Positions 7,205 to 15,630 of a stretch of DNA of 34,570 nt are shown piece after piece. Every line of letters starts with the position of its first letter. Positions within the stretch are counted from its first letter, which is position 1. The stretch is from Fimbriimonas sp. (GTDB lineage Bacteria > Armatimonadota > Fimbriimonadia > Fimbriimonadales > Fimbriimonadaceae): positions 1 through 34,570 of the forward strand of contig JAUJNV010000019.1 of NCBI GenBank assembly GCA_030447945.1, given 5' to 3'. The position numbers and the translations under genes are program-made. The notes below the pieces were generated by a model. That model saw only the letters and a list, made by a program, of their open reading frames with translations. It had not been told where the DNA came from and did no database searches.

Positions 7205-8206
7205 ATGACCTTCCCGGAGATCCTGGCGCCCCTGCTCGAAGGCCGGGACCTCTCGGCCCAGCAGGCCGAGGCGACGATGCGCTACCTCACCGGCGGCGAG
7301 GCTACGGAGGCCCAGATCGGGGGCCTGCTTCTCCTGCTGCGCGCGAAGGGGGTGAAGGGGACGGAACTCGCGGGCTTCGCACGGGTGCTGCGGGCGAGCG
7401 CGGCGCGCGTCGAGCATCCCTACGACGACCTCGTCGACACCTGCGGGACGGGGGGGGGGTGTGCGTCCTTCAACCTCTCGACGGCGGCCGCCATCGTGGC
7501 TTCCGCCGCCGGCGCGCGGGTGGCGAAGCACGGCAACCGCGGCGTGAGCAGCCCCTGCGGCAGCGCGCACGTCCTCGAAGCGCTGGGGGTCAGGCTGGGC
7601 GAAGAGCCCGGGCGGCTCGCGGAGCGGCTGGGGGCGGCGAGAATCGCGTTCCTCTTCGCTCCCGCGCACCATCCGGCGATGCGGCATGTCGGCAAAGCGC
7701 GAAGGGAGCTGGGGGTTCGCACCGTGTTCAACGCGCTCGGCCCCCTCGCCAACCCCGCAGGGGCAAGGCGGCAGCTGGTGGGCGTCTACGACACGTCGCT
7801 CCTGCGCCCGGTCGGCGAGGCTCTCGCCCTACTGGGGGCCGAGCGGGCGTTGGTGGTACGAGGAGAGGACGGCTTGGACGAGGTCTCGCCCTCCGCTCGC
7901 ACGATGTACGTCAAGGTGTGGCACGGGCGGGTCGAGGAAGGGGCGCTGACGCCCGGCAGCTTCGGGCTGGAGCCGGTGGCCGCCGAAGCGATCGCGCCCG
8001 GGGCGACCATCGAAGAGAACGCGACGATCCTGCGCGAGGCGGTCTCCGACCCAGGCTCGCCGAGGGCGCGCGCGATTTTGCCGAGCGCCGCGACGGCACT
8101 GTGGCTGGCGGGCTTGGAGGGAGACCTTCACGCGGCGGCGGAGCGGGCGCTTACGGCCATCGCGATGGGGGCCGCGGCGAGGAAGTTGGAGGAGATCGCG
8201 GCGTGA
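7205..8206 (+). CDS. trpD: anthranilate phosphoribosyltransferase
   Basis: Transfers phosphoribose from PRPP to anthranilate (second step of tryptophan synthesis). The 333-residue product has an N-terminal helical domain (residues 1-70), the Gly-rich PRPP loop DTCGTGGGCASFNLSTA, KHGNRGVSSPCGSAHVLEALG, FNALGPLANPAG and DGLDEVSP with the metal-binding acidic residues. The family motif is GTGGDG; here Asp is replaced by Gly inside a run of ten G (7450-7459), so a sequencing slip is possible. ATG 7205 is chosen over upstream in-frame starts because homology begins at TFPEIL. Its stop overlaps the trpC GTG (GTGA). Confidence 0.95.
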   Translation: MTFPEILAPLLEGRDLSAQQAEATMRYLTGGEATEAQIGGLLLLLRAKGVKGTELAGFARVLRASAARVEHPYDDLVDTCGTGGGCASFNLSTAAAIVASAAGARVAKHGNRGVSSPCGSAHVLEALGVRLGEEPGRLAERLGAARIAFLFAPAHHPAMRHVGKARRELGVRTVFNALGPLANPAGARRQLVGVYDTSLLRPVGEALALLGAERALVVRGEDGLDEVSPSARTMYVKVWHGRVEEGALTPGSFGLEPVAAEAIAPGATIEENATILREAVSDPGSPRARAILPSAATALWLAGLEGDLHAAAERALTAIAMGAAARKLEEIAA

Positions 8207-8994
8207 GCGTTCTCCGGGAGATCTTCGAGCATAAGCGCCTCGAAGTCGAGACGGCGCAGGCGGGATCGGCTCTCGCCGAACTAGAGGATCGTGCGCGCGA
8301 GGCAGAGCCTCCACGAGGCTTCCGGCGGGCTCTGGAGGAGGCGTCCACGAGCCTGGCGCTGATCGCGGAGGTGAAGCGCACGAGCCCGTCGAAGGGGGTG
8401 ATTAGGGAGGAGTTCGAGCCGGCTGCGATCGCCCGGTCCTACGAGGCGGCGGGCGCGCACGCCTTGAGCGTGCTCACCGACGAGCGCTACTTCGGCGGCA
8501 GCCTGGAGAACCTTCGGCGGGCCAAGGAGGCGACGCGGCTGCCTTGCCTGCGCAAGGACTTCCTGATGGACCCTTATCAGGTGCACGAAGCGCGCGCCTG
8601 GGGCGCGGATGCGGTGCTCTTGATCGTTGCGGGGCTGGAGCGGGAGCCTCTGGCGGAGCTGCACGCGTTGGCGCTCGAGCTGGGAATGGACGCGCTGGTA
8701 GAGGTACACAGCGTCGAGGAGGCGGAGTTCGCCCTGGGGCTAGGCGCGGAGATAATCGGCGTAAACAATCGAAATCTCGCGGACTTCAAGACGGACATCG
8801 CCATCTCCGAGGAGATCCTTCCGCTGCTGGCGGGGCGGGCGGTGGCCGTGAGCGAGAGCGCGCTGGAGACCCCGGCGGACCTAAGGCGGGTGCAGGCGGC
8901 GGGGGCGCGGGCGGTGCTCATCGGCACCGCGTTCATGGCCGCGCCGGATGTCGAGGAGAAGGTTCGGGAGGTGATGGGTTGGCCGTCCGCGTAA
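8203..8994 (+). CDS. trpC: indole-3-glycerol-phosphate synthase
   Basis: Decarboxylating ring closure of CdRP to indole-3-glycerol phosphate; a (beta/alpha)8 barrel. The 263 residues carry ALIAEVKRTSPSKGVIR (catalytic Glu and Lys), DERYFGGSLENL, LRKDFLMDPYQVHEARAWGAD (catalytic Lys), ALVEVHSVEEAE, IIGVNNRNLADFK, AVSESALETPADL and AVLIGTAFM (phosphate binding). It starts at GTG 8203, overlapping the trpD stop, and runs 16 nt into trpF, so it is the middle gene of a coupled trpDCF operon. The frame is intact and the length is normal. Confidence 0.96.
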   Translation: MSVLREIFEHKRLEVETAQAGSALAELEDRAREAEPPRGFRRALEEASTSLALIAEVKRTSPSKGVIREEFEPAAIARSYEAAGAHALSVLTDERYFGGSLENLRRAKEATRLPCLRKDFLMDPYQVHEARAWGADAVLLIVAGLEREPLAELHALALELGMDALVEVHSVEEAEFALGLGAEIIGVNNRNLADFKTDIAISEEILPLLAGRAVAVSESALETPADLRRVQAAGARAVLIGTAFMAAPDVEEKVREVMGWPSA

Positions 8995-9608
8995 AGATAT
9001 GCGGCCTCGCCCGGCGCGAGGACGCGGAGTGGGCGCTGGAATGTGGGACCGACGCGCTTGGCTTCGTCGACGAGCCATCGAGGCCTCGTTACGTGGGCGC
9101 GGACCCCGAGAAGCGCAGGATTCCGGCTGCCCTTGGGCCGTATGCGCTCAGCGTCGCCGTGTTCGGGCGGTACCGCAAGCTGACGCAGGAGCAGCAGGAC
9201 GCGATGTACTGCACGACTTTCCAGTACGTGTCGGGCAATCCGCCCGCCGCCCGCCGCGGCATGCCAGTCGTCCGGCCCGGCGTGGGCTGGGACACCGAGA
9301 CCTGTCTTCGCGAAGTGCGCCGTCGGGTCGATAAGGAGTGCGCGGACGCGATCGTCCTCGACGCCTTCCACCCGTCGGCTTACGGGGGCAGCGGGCTCGC
9401 GCTGGACTGGGACCTCGCCGCCGAGATCGTGCGCCTCGCTCCGCGCCCCGTGATCCTCGCGGGTGGCCTGACGCCGGACAACGTCGCGCAGGCGGTGCGG
9501 AGGGTGCGTCCCTATGCGGTGGACGTAAGCAGCGGCATCGAGGAGTCGCCAGGCGTGAAGGACAAGATCAAGGTCCGGGACTTTATCCAGGCCGCGCGGG
9601 GCGCTTAG
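8979..9608 (+). CDS. trpF: phosphoribosylanthranilate isomerase
   Basis: Amadori isomerisation of PRA to CdRP, the step before TrpC. The 209-residue TIM barrel has KICGLARREDAEWAL (catalytic Cys7-like), GFVDEPSRPRYV, VLDAFHPSAYGGSG, PVILAGGLTPDNVAQAV (catalytic Asp region) and AVDVSSGIEESPGVKD. The strand-2 motif reads DEPSRPRYV where many homologues have xxxSPR. TTG 8979 is the only start upstream of VRVKICGL in this frame, giving a 16-nt overlap with trpC. No trpA, trpB, trpE or trpG is present in the window. Confidence 0.93.
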   Translation: MAVRVKICGLARREDAEWALECGTDALGFVDEPSRPRYVGADPEKRRIPAALGPYALSVAVFGRYRKLTQEQQDAMYCTTFQYVSGNPPAARRGMPVVRPGVGWDTETCLREVRRRVDKECADAIVLDAFHPSAYGGSGLALDWDLAAEIVRLAPRPVILAGGLTPDNVAQAVRRVRPYAVDVSSGIEESPGVKDKIKVRDFIQAARGA

Positions 9609-9962
9609 GTTCCTCCGGTGCCCCTTAGGAGCGCGCCGGAAAAGGTGCGGGCGAAAAAAAGCGGGGCACCTTCAAGGAGAGCGAAAGGTTGCCCCGCGAG
9701 CGATCGGACCGGAGGTTTGTTCTTCTTTTTGCCGTAGCCGGCTTCTGCGAGAACTTTCTGCCCCTCGATCCTTGTTATCAGAGATCATCGTCTCTTGCGG
9801 ATGAGGTCGGGAGGGGGCATTTTGCTCCCTTTCTCGCAATAGTTCGTCTTCGACCGGGATCGCATCCCTCGTGAGAGGGTGCCGACCGCGGTTTAGGGGC
9901 TGTTCGCTCAGGCCACGGTAGACTCATTCGCCGTCCGGTATTTCAAATTATTTTATAGGTAG
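9609..9962. other. intergenic region after trpF; possible tiny minus-strand ORF
   Basis: No convincing plus-strand gene. On the minus strand a GAAAGGGAG Shine-Dalgarno precedes ATG 9820-9818, reading MPPPDLIRKRR then a TGA. The same frame continues as EGQKVLAEAGYGKKKNKPP up to the strong minus-strand terminator at 9697-9654. The Lys-rich end next to a terminator looks like a short gene with one in-frame stop or sequence error, but I recognise no family. Confidence 0.25.
9654..9697 (-). terminator. Rho-independent terminator (minus strand)
   Basis: GCGGGGCAACCTT pairs with AAGGTGCCCCGC around a 12-nt loop, followed on the minus strand by seven T. The polarity fits minus-strand transcription, although the nearest annotated minus gene lies far upstream. 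It may also block read-through from trpF without a T-tract. Confidence 0.65.
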
Positions 9963-10963
9963 GTGCATAACCCCTTGGCTGCCGCCATCGAAACGAAGAA
10001 GCTCACGAAAAGCTACAAGTCCCGCGCCGCAGGAAAGATCAACGTCGCCGACAACCCTCGACCTCCATGTGGAGGAAGGGGAAATCTTTGGCTTCCTCGG
10101 CCCCAACGGGGCGGGCAAGACGACGACGATCAAGATGCTCCTCGGGATCATCTATCCCTCCGCGGGCGAGGGCTACGTCCTCGGCAAGGAGATCGGAGAC
10201 ATGGAGGTCCACAAGATGATCTCCTACCTCCCCGAGCGGCCTTACTACTACGAACATATGACGGGGCCCGAACTGCTCAAGTTTTACGGGGCGCTGTTCG
10301 GCGTGACGGAGAGGCCAAATTCGACGCTCTGCTGGACCGCGTGGGCCTCGGGCGAGACAAGACGAAGACGCTCAACCAATATTCCAAGGGTATGCAGCAG
10401 CGGGTCGGTCTGGCCCAGAGCCTGCTGAACGATCCTAAGCTTCTCTTTCTGGACGAGCCGACGGGCGGCCTCGACCCGATCGCCCACCGCGAGATCCGCG
10501 ACCTCATCCTCTCGTTTCGCGAGAGGGGCCGCACGGTGTTCATCTCCAGCCACGAGCTGAGCGAGGTGGAGCTGATCTGCGACCGCGTCGCGATCATCAA
10601 CCGGGGCGTGGTCGAGCGGCAAGGCAAGCTCACCGACCTCCTTCGCGGCGGCCGGATCGAGATCACCTTGGAAGGCGTGGACGACGCCTACCTGCGCTCG
10701 CTGAGCATCGGGGAGGCGAACGTCCGCTCCCTCCCGCTGGGAATTCTGCTGGACATGCCGGAGGAGCAGGACCCGAACGGCATCATCGACGCCGTCCGCG
10801 AAGGGCGGACGCATCGTCAGCGTCGTGCCGCGCAAGAAGCGGCTGGAGGACCTGTTCGTGGAGACCGTTACCAGCAGCCGGGGCGGCTTCGCCTTCGAGC
10901 CGCGTGGGCGACATGTCGACGACAGGCCACGAGGAGCCGGAGGCGGCTGGGGTGAAGAAATGA
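9963..10963 (+). CDS. ABC transporter ATP-binding protein, frameshifted as given
   Basis: Nucleotide-binding subunit of an ABC-2 type exporter. Across frames I read [33 protein letters not shown] (Walker A), [16 protein letters not shown] (Q-loop region with E instead of Q), [19 protein letters not shown] (signature, YSKGM), [15 protein letters not shown] (Walker B, D-loop), [16 protein letters not shown] (switch His) and the C-terminal [14 protein letters not shown]. Continuity needs shifts near 10052, 10312, 10800 and 10905. The last gives the end [16 protein letters not shown] with TGA at 10961-10963, overlapping the permease ATG (ATGA). The start is uncertain: GTG 9963 or TTG 9978. The substrate is unknown. 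Confidence 0.88.
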
Positions 10964-11745
10964 GACCGATTCTCGCCATTGCTTCGGCCACGGTCGGCGA
11001 AGCCGTGCGGCGGCGCGTCTTGCTGGTCATTCTCTTGATTGGCACGCTGCTGCTCAGCATCATTCCCGCCCTCTCGATCCTGTCCGCCCGCGCGGAGCTG
11101 ACGGTGACGATCAGCGCCATGTTCGCCGTCCTGCGTGGCACCGCCGCCCTGATCGCGGTCGTGCTGACGATCTACATGATCCCGAACGAGATCGAGCGGA
11201 GAACGATCTACACGATTCTCAGCAAGCCGGTCCAACGCTGGCAGTTCCTCGTCGGCAAATACCTGGGCGCGGTGTTCGCGCTGGGTCTGATGATCGCTCA
11301 TGACCACGCTCATGATGGTCGTGTTCGTGGTCTTTAAGCGACCGCCGACTGAGAAGGTGCTGGACGTCCTGCGCCAGCCACCCTCTATTTCATGGAGATG
11401 TCGCTCTTGGCGGCCGTAGGGATTTTCCTTTCGACCTTCGTAGCTCCTCTGGTGAACTTCTTTCTCACCATCGGGCTGTGGCTGGTGGGCACGGTACTCA
11501 ATCCCCTTTACGAGACGATCGCGGACAACGCCCAGTCCGGAGCGATTTCTCAGGGATTTGCGAAGATCGTCACTTCGGTGTTGCCTAATTTTGCCAACTT
11601 CGACGTAAAGAACCCTATCATTAACCCGGGCCAGGTCATTGAGAACGAGCAGGTCTATTACATGAAGACCATCGCCTACGGCGTCGTATACACCCTCGTC
11701 CTCATCATCGGGGGCATCCTCGTGTTCGACCGCCGGGAGGTTTAA
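10960..11745 (+). CDS. ABC-2 type permease, frameshifted as given
   Basis: Membrane subunit paired with the preceding ATPase. It starts [20 protein letters not shown] at ATG 10960, overlapping the ATPase stop. It has a first span near residues 22-42, then AVLTIYMIPNEIERRTIYTI and LSKPVQRWQFLVGKYLG, the cytoplasmic motif typical of this permease family (E-x-R-[KR]-T-I-x-x-[IL]-L-[AS]-[KR]-P). Several spans follow (EMSLLAAVGIFLSTF and later) and it ends GGILVFDRREV. Frameshifts lie near 11297 and 11375 (MVVFVVFKRPPTEKVLDVL lies in another frame). Corrected length is about 260 residues with about six spans. Likely function is export or membrane remodelling; the substrate cannot be told. Confidence 0.85.
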
Positions 11746-11755
11746 GTAGAGAGAC

Positions 11756-13206
11756 ATGAAGACGATCTCCCCTCCAGAGAAAGACGCTCCGACGGCTGAG
11801 CCGTCGGAGGCTCGGTCCGGTGCGCTGCCTAAGCGCGACGCCCGAAGGCAGACGACCCGGAAGACGCTGCTCGCCGCATTGGCCGGGCTCTTCGTTTTGC
11901 AGGGCGTGATGCACGCCCAGACGATCCTGCCCCAATGGCAGAAGAACTACTCGACCGGCAAGGGCGCCGGGATTGAGGCGAATCTTGGGGCCGACCAGGT
12001 CATTCTCCAGATGTTCGGCTTCCGCGAGTTCCTCGCGGGCATCCTCTGGGTGAAGGCCGACGGGTTCTTCGACAACGGCAATTACGACGCCATCCTCCCC
12101 ATCATCCGGCTCTGCACCGCGCTCGACCCGAAGCAGATCGACATCTACGCAACCGGCATGTGGCACATCGGCTACAACTTCACGGATGAGGATCAGCGCT
12201 CCGATCGGCGCTACATCCCGTCCGCGCTGGCCCTCGGCAAAGAGGGCGCGAAGCAAAACCCGAACACGTACGAGATGTTCTTCGAGACGGGGTGGATGTG
12301 GTACCACAAGATCGACGACGATCCCGCCCAGCCCGTCGAGTGGTTCGAAAAGGCGCACAAGAGGCCGGATATCCTCCCAGCGCGCAAGAACCTTTGGCGA
12401 TGGCGTACCAGCGGAACGGCGAGGTGGACAAAGCGCTCGGTCTGTACAACCGGCTCTACGACGAGGCGGTGAAGCGTCACGACGCCGACCCGGCCTACGG
12501 CAACCGCCAGATCCGGACACGCTGGAGAACAACATCGACACCACGCTGGTGCGCATGGTGCAGCGAAGGCTGGGAGGCGAAGAAAGCGAACCGTCCGCTC
12601 GCCGGCTACGACGTGTACCCGCCGTTCGACGTCGGCTTCAGCGTCAAGGCCACGGTGGTCGACCCGCGCGTGGTTCGGTTCGAAGGCACCTGGAACGTGC
12701 TTCCCGTCGGCACCCGCATCCGCGTGGTGCTGCGCGATAAGGAGTATCCGAACGGCCGTCCCGCAGGAATGGAGTGGGATCAGGGCGACAGCGTCAACTT
12801 GGATCCGCCGCGCGACAAAACGTTCATGCAGGACCAACTCTTCGTCCGGAACCGCCGGTTCAACAAGCGGATCGACATGAGCAAGGACGTGACCATGTAC
12901 CCGTTCATCTCGGACAAATATCTGCTGGAGTTCTACTACTCTCCGCGGAGCGCTCCGCCCCACATCCAGGACAAGTTCGGCTGGAACGGCGAGGGATTGA
13001 CGGACAAGCACTTCCTGCGCACGGATCTCAAGGAAAACCAGCGCGTGATCTATGCGAGCTTTGAGCTGACGCGAGATCAGATCCTGCGGCGCGGCGAGTG
13101 GGCCGATCGGACCCCAGTCTTCCGGACCACCAACTACGTCGATGCCGACGCCTCGTCGAAAGCGGACGTTCTTGTGGACATTCCGTCCTTGCGCTCCGGA
13201 AAGTAG
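11756..13206 (+). CDS. membrane-anchored TPR-like protein, frameshifted as given
   Basis: Large protein 10 nt after the permease, probably same operon. It has a basic N-terminus, one span (KTLLAALAGLFVLQGVM, about residues 37-54), then a helical TPR-like region (FREFLAGILWVKADGFFDNG; ALDPKQIDIYATGMWHIGYN; NTYEMFFETGWMWYHKIDD; LAMAYQRNGEVDKALGLYN), and a C-terminal beta-rich part beginning GYDVYPPFDVGFSVKATVVD and ending VLVDIPSLRSGK. Frameshifts near 12400, 12515 and 12565 must be repaired (TLENNIDTTLVRMVQR is in a third frame). Corrected length is about 480 residues. The C-terminal domain is not one I recognise. It may be a partner or cargo-binding component of the exporter. Confidence 0.7.
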
Positions 13207-13215
13207 GCATTGAAG

Positions 13216-13239
13216 GCGGGGGGCCGCAGCCGCCCCCGC
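13216..13239. terminator. GC-rich hairpin after the TPR gene
   Basis: GCGGGGG and CCCCCGC form a 7-bp stem around ten bases, 10 nt after the TPR gene stop. There is no T-tract, so function as an intrinsic terminator is doubtful. Confidence 0.3.
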
Positions 13240-13346
13240 GTCTGCGGCGTGCCGGCGGGTCAACGCCGCCGGACGGCCGTAGCGGACGGCGCTGCGCCGA
13301 CGGGCGGGCGAATTCTTTGGGAGGATGGCGAGAGTGGAGCAGACCT

Positions 13347-13634
13347 CCGGACCCCCTCGCCTTTTGCTCCGGCAAAGGGAGAGGGGGTGAGGGTTCTGGG
13401 AACTCTCTTCAGCGCGTGAACCTCTCGCCTCCCAGGCCAAGCCTTCTCCCCCCATTGCGCCTCGCTTGCAACGGCTCATCAGTCGAGGCTCAAAGGCGGA
13501 TAGACCTCCGCGTCTTTGCGAGGAACTCCAGGAAGTCTCGTCGACGAGCCAGGCTTAGTCGGAGCAGCGACTGCCCGGGACCCTCATCCCCTACCCCCTC
13601 TCCCTTTGCGGGAGCAAAAGGCGAGGAGGTCCGG
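13347..13634 (-). repeat. 288-bp intergenic element with terminal inverted repeats, copy B
   Basis: This fills most of the gap between the TPR gene and ffs. Its ends are CCGGACCCCCTCGCC and GGCGAGGAGGTCCGG. Each end is itself a hairpin (CCCCCTCGCCTTTTGCTC opposite AAAGGGAGAGGGGG on the left; CCCCCTCTCCCTTTGC opposite GCAAAAGGCGAGG on the right). On the minus strand the core contains AGGTCTATCCGCCT, GATGAGCCGTTGCAAGCG and GGCGCAATGG, which align in order with copy A. Length is the same as copy A to within a base or two. It contains no credible coding sequence. Confidence 0.7.
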
Positions 13635-13713
13635 AACCTCTGCACCACCTTAGGGAAGGCCAAGAGCGTGCGAGTTCGGGCCTGAGAGGCAGGCCCGACG
13701 CCGTCCCGCCCGG

Positions 13714-13719
13714 TACACT
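13714..13719 (+). promoter_or_regulatory. -10 box of the SRP RNA gene
   Basis: CGGTACACT with TACACT at 13714-13719, followed by 6 nt and the first paired base of the SRP RNA at 13726. This fixes the box-to-start distance used to read the other GGTANNCT sites in the window. No clear -35 is seen. Confidence 0.55.
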
Positions 13720-13725
13720 AGCCAT

Positions 13726-13819
13726 GCCGGGAACTGCGCGGCGGCAGGTCGGTGAATCCCGTCAGGGCCGGAAGGCAGCAGCGGTAAGTCGATTCTCCGT
13801 GCGACGCACCATTCCCGGC
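13726..13819 (+). ncRNA. ffs: small bacterial signal recognition particle RNA (4.5S-like)
   Basis: RNA of the SRP, binding Ffh for co-translational targeting of membrane proteins. The diagnostic apical part is present: GGTGAATCCCGTCAGG, then CCGGAAGGCAGCAGCGGTAA, with the symmetric loop and GGAA tetraloop. The ends GCCGGGAA (13726) and TTCCCGGC (to 13819) close the long hairpin. About 94 nt, no Alu domain. The position directly upstream of dnaX is the common bacterial arrangement. Confidence 0.93.
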
Positions 13820-13832
13820 GCTCTGCGCCGGA

Positions 13833-13898
13833 AGGCGTTAAGGCGTTGGGCGTTAGGAAAGGCGCCCGACCTCTCCAACGCCCAACGCCTTAACGCCT
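13833..13898. repeat. 22-bp perfect inverted repeat between ffs and dnaX
   Basis: The arm AGGCGTTAAGGCGTTGGGCG plus TT (13833-13854) is the exact complement of the arm at 13877-13898, around a 22-nt loop. It ends 12 nt before the dnaX GTG. The arms are built of AGGCGTT units spaced 7-8 bp. There is no T-tract. As RNA it would be an extremely stable stem in the dnaX leader, or the end of an ffs read-through transcript. Confidence 0.75.
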
Positions 13899-13910
13899 CA
13901 CGCCACTCTC

Positions 13911-15557
13911 GTGCCCTACCACTCCCTCTACCGCAAGTACCGCAGCCAAACCTTCGGCGATCTCGTGGGGCAGGACCATGTCGTCCGCACTCTTCAGAAC
14001 GGCATCGCCTCGGGCCGCATTGCCCACGCCTACCTCTTTACCGGCCCGCGCGGTACCGGCAAGACCTCAAGCGCGCGGCTGCTCGCCAAGGCGCTCTGCT
14101 GCGAGCACGGGCCGACACCCGAGCCCGACAACACCTGCGAGATCTGCCTCTCCATCACCGAGGGCTCGTGCGTGGACGTGGTGGAAATGGACGCCGCCAG
14201 CGAGTCGGGAGTGGAGGACGTCCGCGCCGGCATTCTTGAGAATGCCGAGTACCGGCCTATGGTCGCGCGGTACAAGGTGTTCATCATCGACGAGGTCCAC
14301 GACCTCTCGTCGAAGGCGTTCGACGCGCTCCTGAAGACCATCGAGGAGCCTCCCGACCACGTGGTGTTCGTCCTCGCGACCACCGAGTACAGCAAAGTTC
14401 CGCCGACCATCCGTTCCCGCTGCCAGAAGCACGAGTTCCACCGCGCGAGCATGGGGGACCTCGTCGCGCGCCTGGCCCATGTGGCCGAGCAGGAGGATGT
14501 GCAAGCCGAGCCCCAAGCCCTCGCCGCCATCGCTCGGATGGCCGACGGCGGCTACCGCGACGGGCTCACCCTGTTGGAGCAGGCGATGCTGGTGAACGAC
14601 GGCAAGGTGACTCTCCAGGGTGTCATCGACCAACTGGGCATGGTGCCCGAAGAGGCGGTCGATGGACTCCTGCTCGCGATGAAGGAGGCGGACGTCCCCG
14701 GTCTGATGGAGCTCCTGGCGGAGATCGCCCGGCTAGGACGCGACCCCCGGTCCATTCTGGAGTCGATGCTGTTTCGCTTGCAGGATCTCACCCGCGCGGC
14801 TTACAAGCTCGAGACGGGGCCCACCTCCGATGGCGCGCGGGAAGGGGCGCTCCATGAGACGGCGGCCCGGATGGGACCGGAGACGATTCTGCGGCTTCGG
14901 GGAGACCTCGCGGAGGCGCATAAGGCGATTCGAGATATCACCCTCCCGCGCCTCTGGCTAGAGTCGGAGCTCATCCGGCTTTCTCTCGCCCCGGGCGCCG
15001 CTCCGGCCCTCGCCCGGCGGCCCGAGACGTCGTCCGAAGCGGTCGCGGCGAGGAGCCCGACTCCGCCGCCTCAGAGGCCGGCACGGGAAGCGCAAGACCC
15101 CGCCACACCTCCGATGCCGGACGCCCCTCGGGTCCCGGAGGACGTTCCGCTGGTTCCCGCCGCCCAACAGGCCCAGCCCCTCGAAGCGGTGGAGGAGCCG
15201 AGCGGCGATTCGGTGCTGGATCATGCTCGGCAACTTTGGCGGTGCGTTCTCACCGAGCTGCCGGCCGAGACGAACATCGCGCGCAAGCTGGCGGGCTCGA
15301 CCGTCGCGTCCGTCGCCGAGCGGGAGATCACGGTGAACGTTCTGCGGCAGATCGACTACGATTGGCTCATGGAGTCGCCCAAGCGCACGGGGCACATTCA
15401 GAACGGCATCCTGCCCAAGCTCGCCGGCGACGACAGCTGGAGCGTCCGTTACGCCGTCGGCCGCCGCCCAATGGCCGCCGATGGGCCGACGACGGTAGAA
15501 CTTCCCGCTGAGGGAGATCGCCTGGAGCAGCTCGCCCGCGAAGTCTTCGGCGCTTGA
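13911..15557 (+). CDS. dnaX: DNA polymerase III subunit gamma/tau
   Basis: Clamp-loader ATPase. From GTG 13911, PYHSLYRKYRSQTFGDLVGQ is the canonical N-terminus. Walker A is GPRGTGKTSSAR (about 45-56), the zinc site uses the CCEH...CEIC cysteines, Walker B is VFIIDEVHDLS, sensor 1 lies in LATTEYSKVPPTI and the SRC motif is RSRCQKHEF. Domain III follows (LLAEIARLGRDPRSILESML), then a Pro/Ala-rich linker (about 360-430) and a tau-type C-terminal domain (LWRCVLTELPAETNIARKL). 548 residues, frame intact. No obvious poly-A slippage site for a gamma form is seen. The start lies just after a perfect inverted repeat, with no Shine-Dalgarno outside it. Confidence 0.97.
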   Translation: MPYHSLYRKYRSQTFGDLVGQDHVVRTLQNGIASGRIAHAYLFTGPRGTGKTSSARLLAKALCCEHGPTPEPDNTCEICLSITEGSCVDVVEMDAASESGVEDVRAGILENAEYRPMVARYKVFIIDEVHDLSSKAFDALLKTIEEPPDHVVFVLATTEYSKVPPTIRSRCQKHEFHRASMGDLVARLAHVAEQEDVQAEPQALAAIARMADGGYRDGLTLLEQAMLVNDGKVTLQGVIDQLGMVPEEAVDGLLLAMKEADVPGLMELLAEIARLGRDPRSILESMLFRLQDLTRAAYKLETGPTSDGAREGALHETAARMGPETILRLRGDLAEAHKAIRDITLPRLWLESELIRLSLAPGAAPALARRPETSSEAVAARSPTPPPQRPAREAQDPATPPMPDAPRVPEDVPLVPAAQQAQPLEAVEEPSGDSVLDHARQLWRCVLTELPAETNIARKLAGSTVASVAEREITVNVLRQIDYDWLMESPKRTGHIQNGILPKLAGDDSWSVRYAVGRRPMAADGPTTVELPAEGDRLEQLAREVFGA

Positions 15558-15630
15558 GGCATGGAGTGCGGGCTACAATCTGCAAGACCTACGGCTTCGC
15601 CTCGGGCGGGCCACCGGGAGACAAGACGGC

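Noticed and set aside
7177..8202. Long Arg/Gly-rich extension in front of trpC
   Set aside because: It is the +1 shadow of trpD; TrpC homology begins at GTG 8203.
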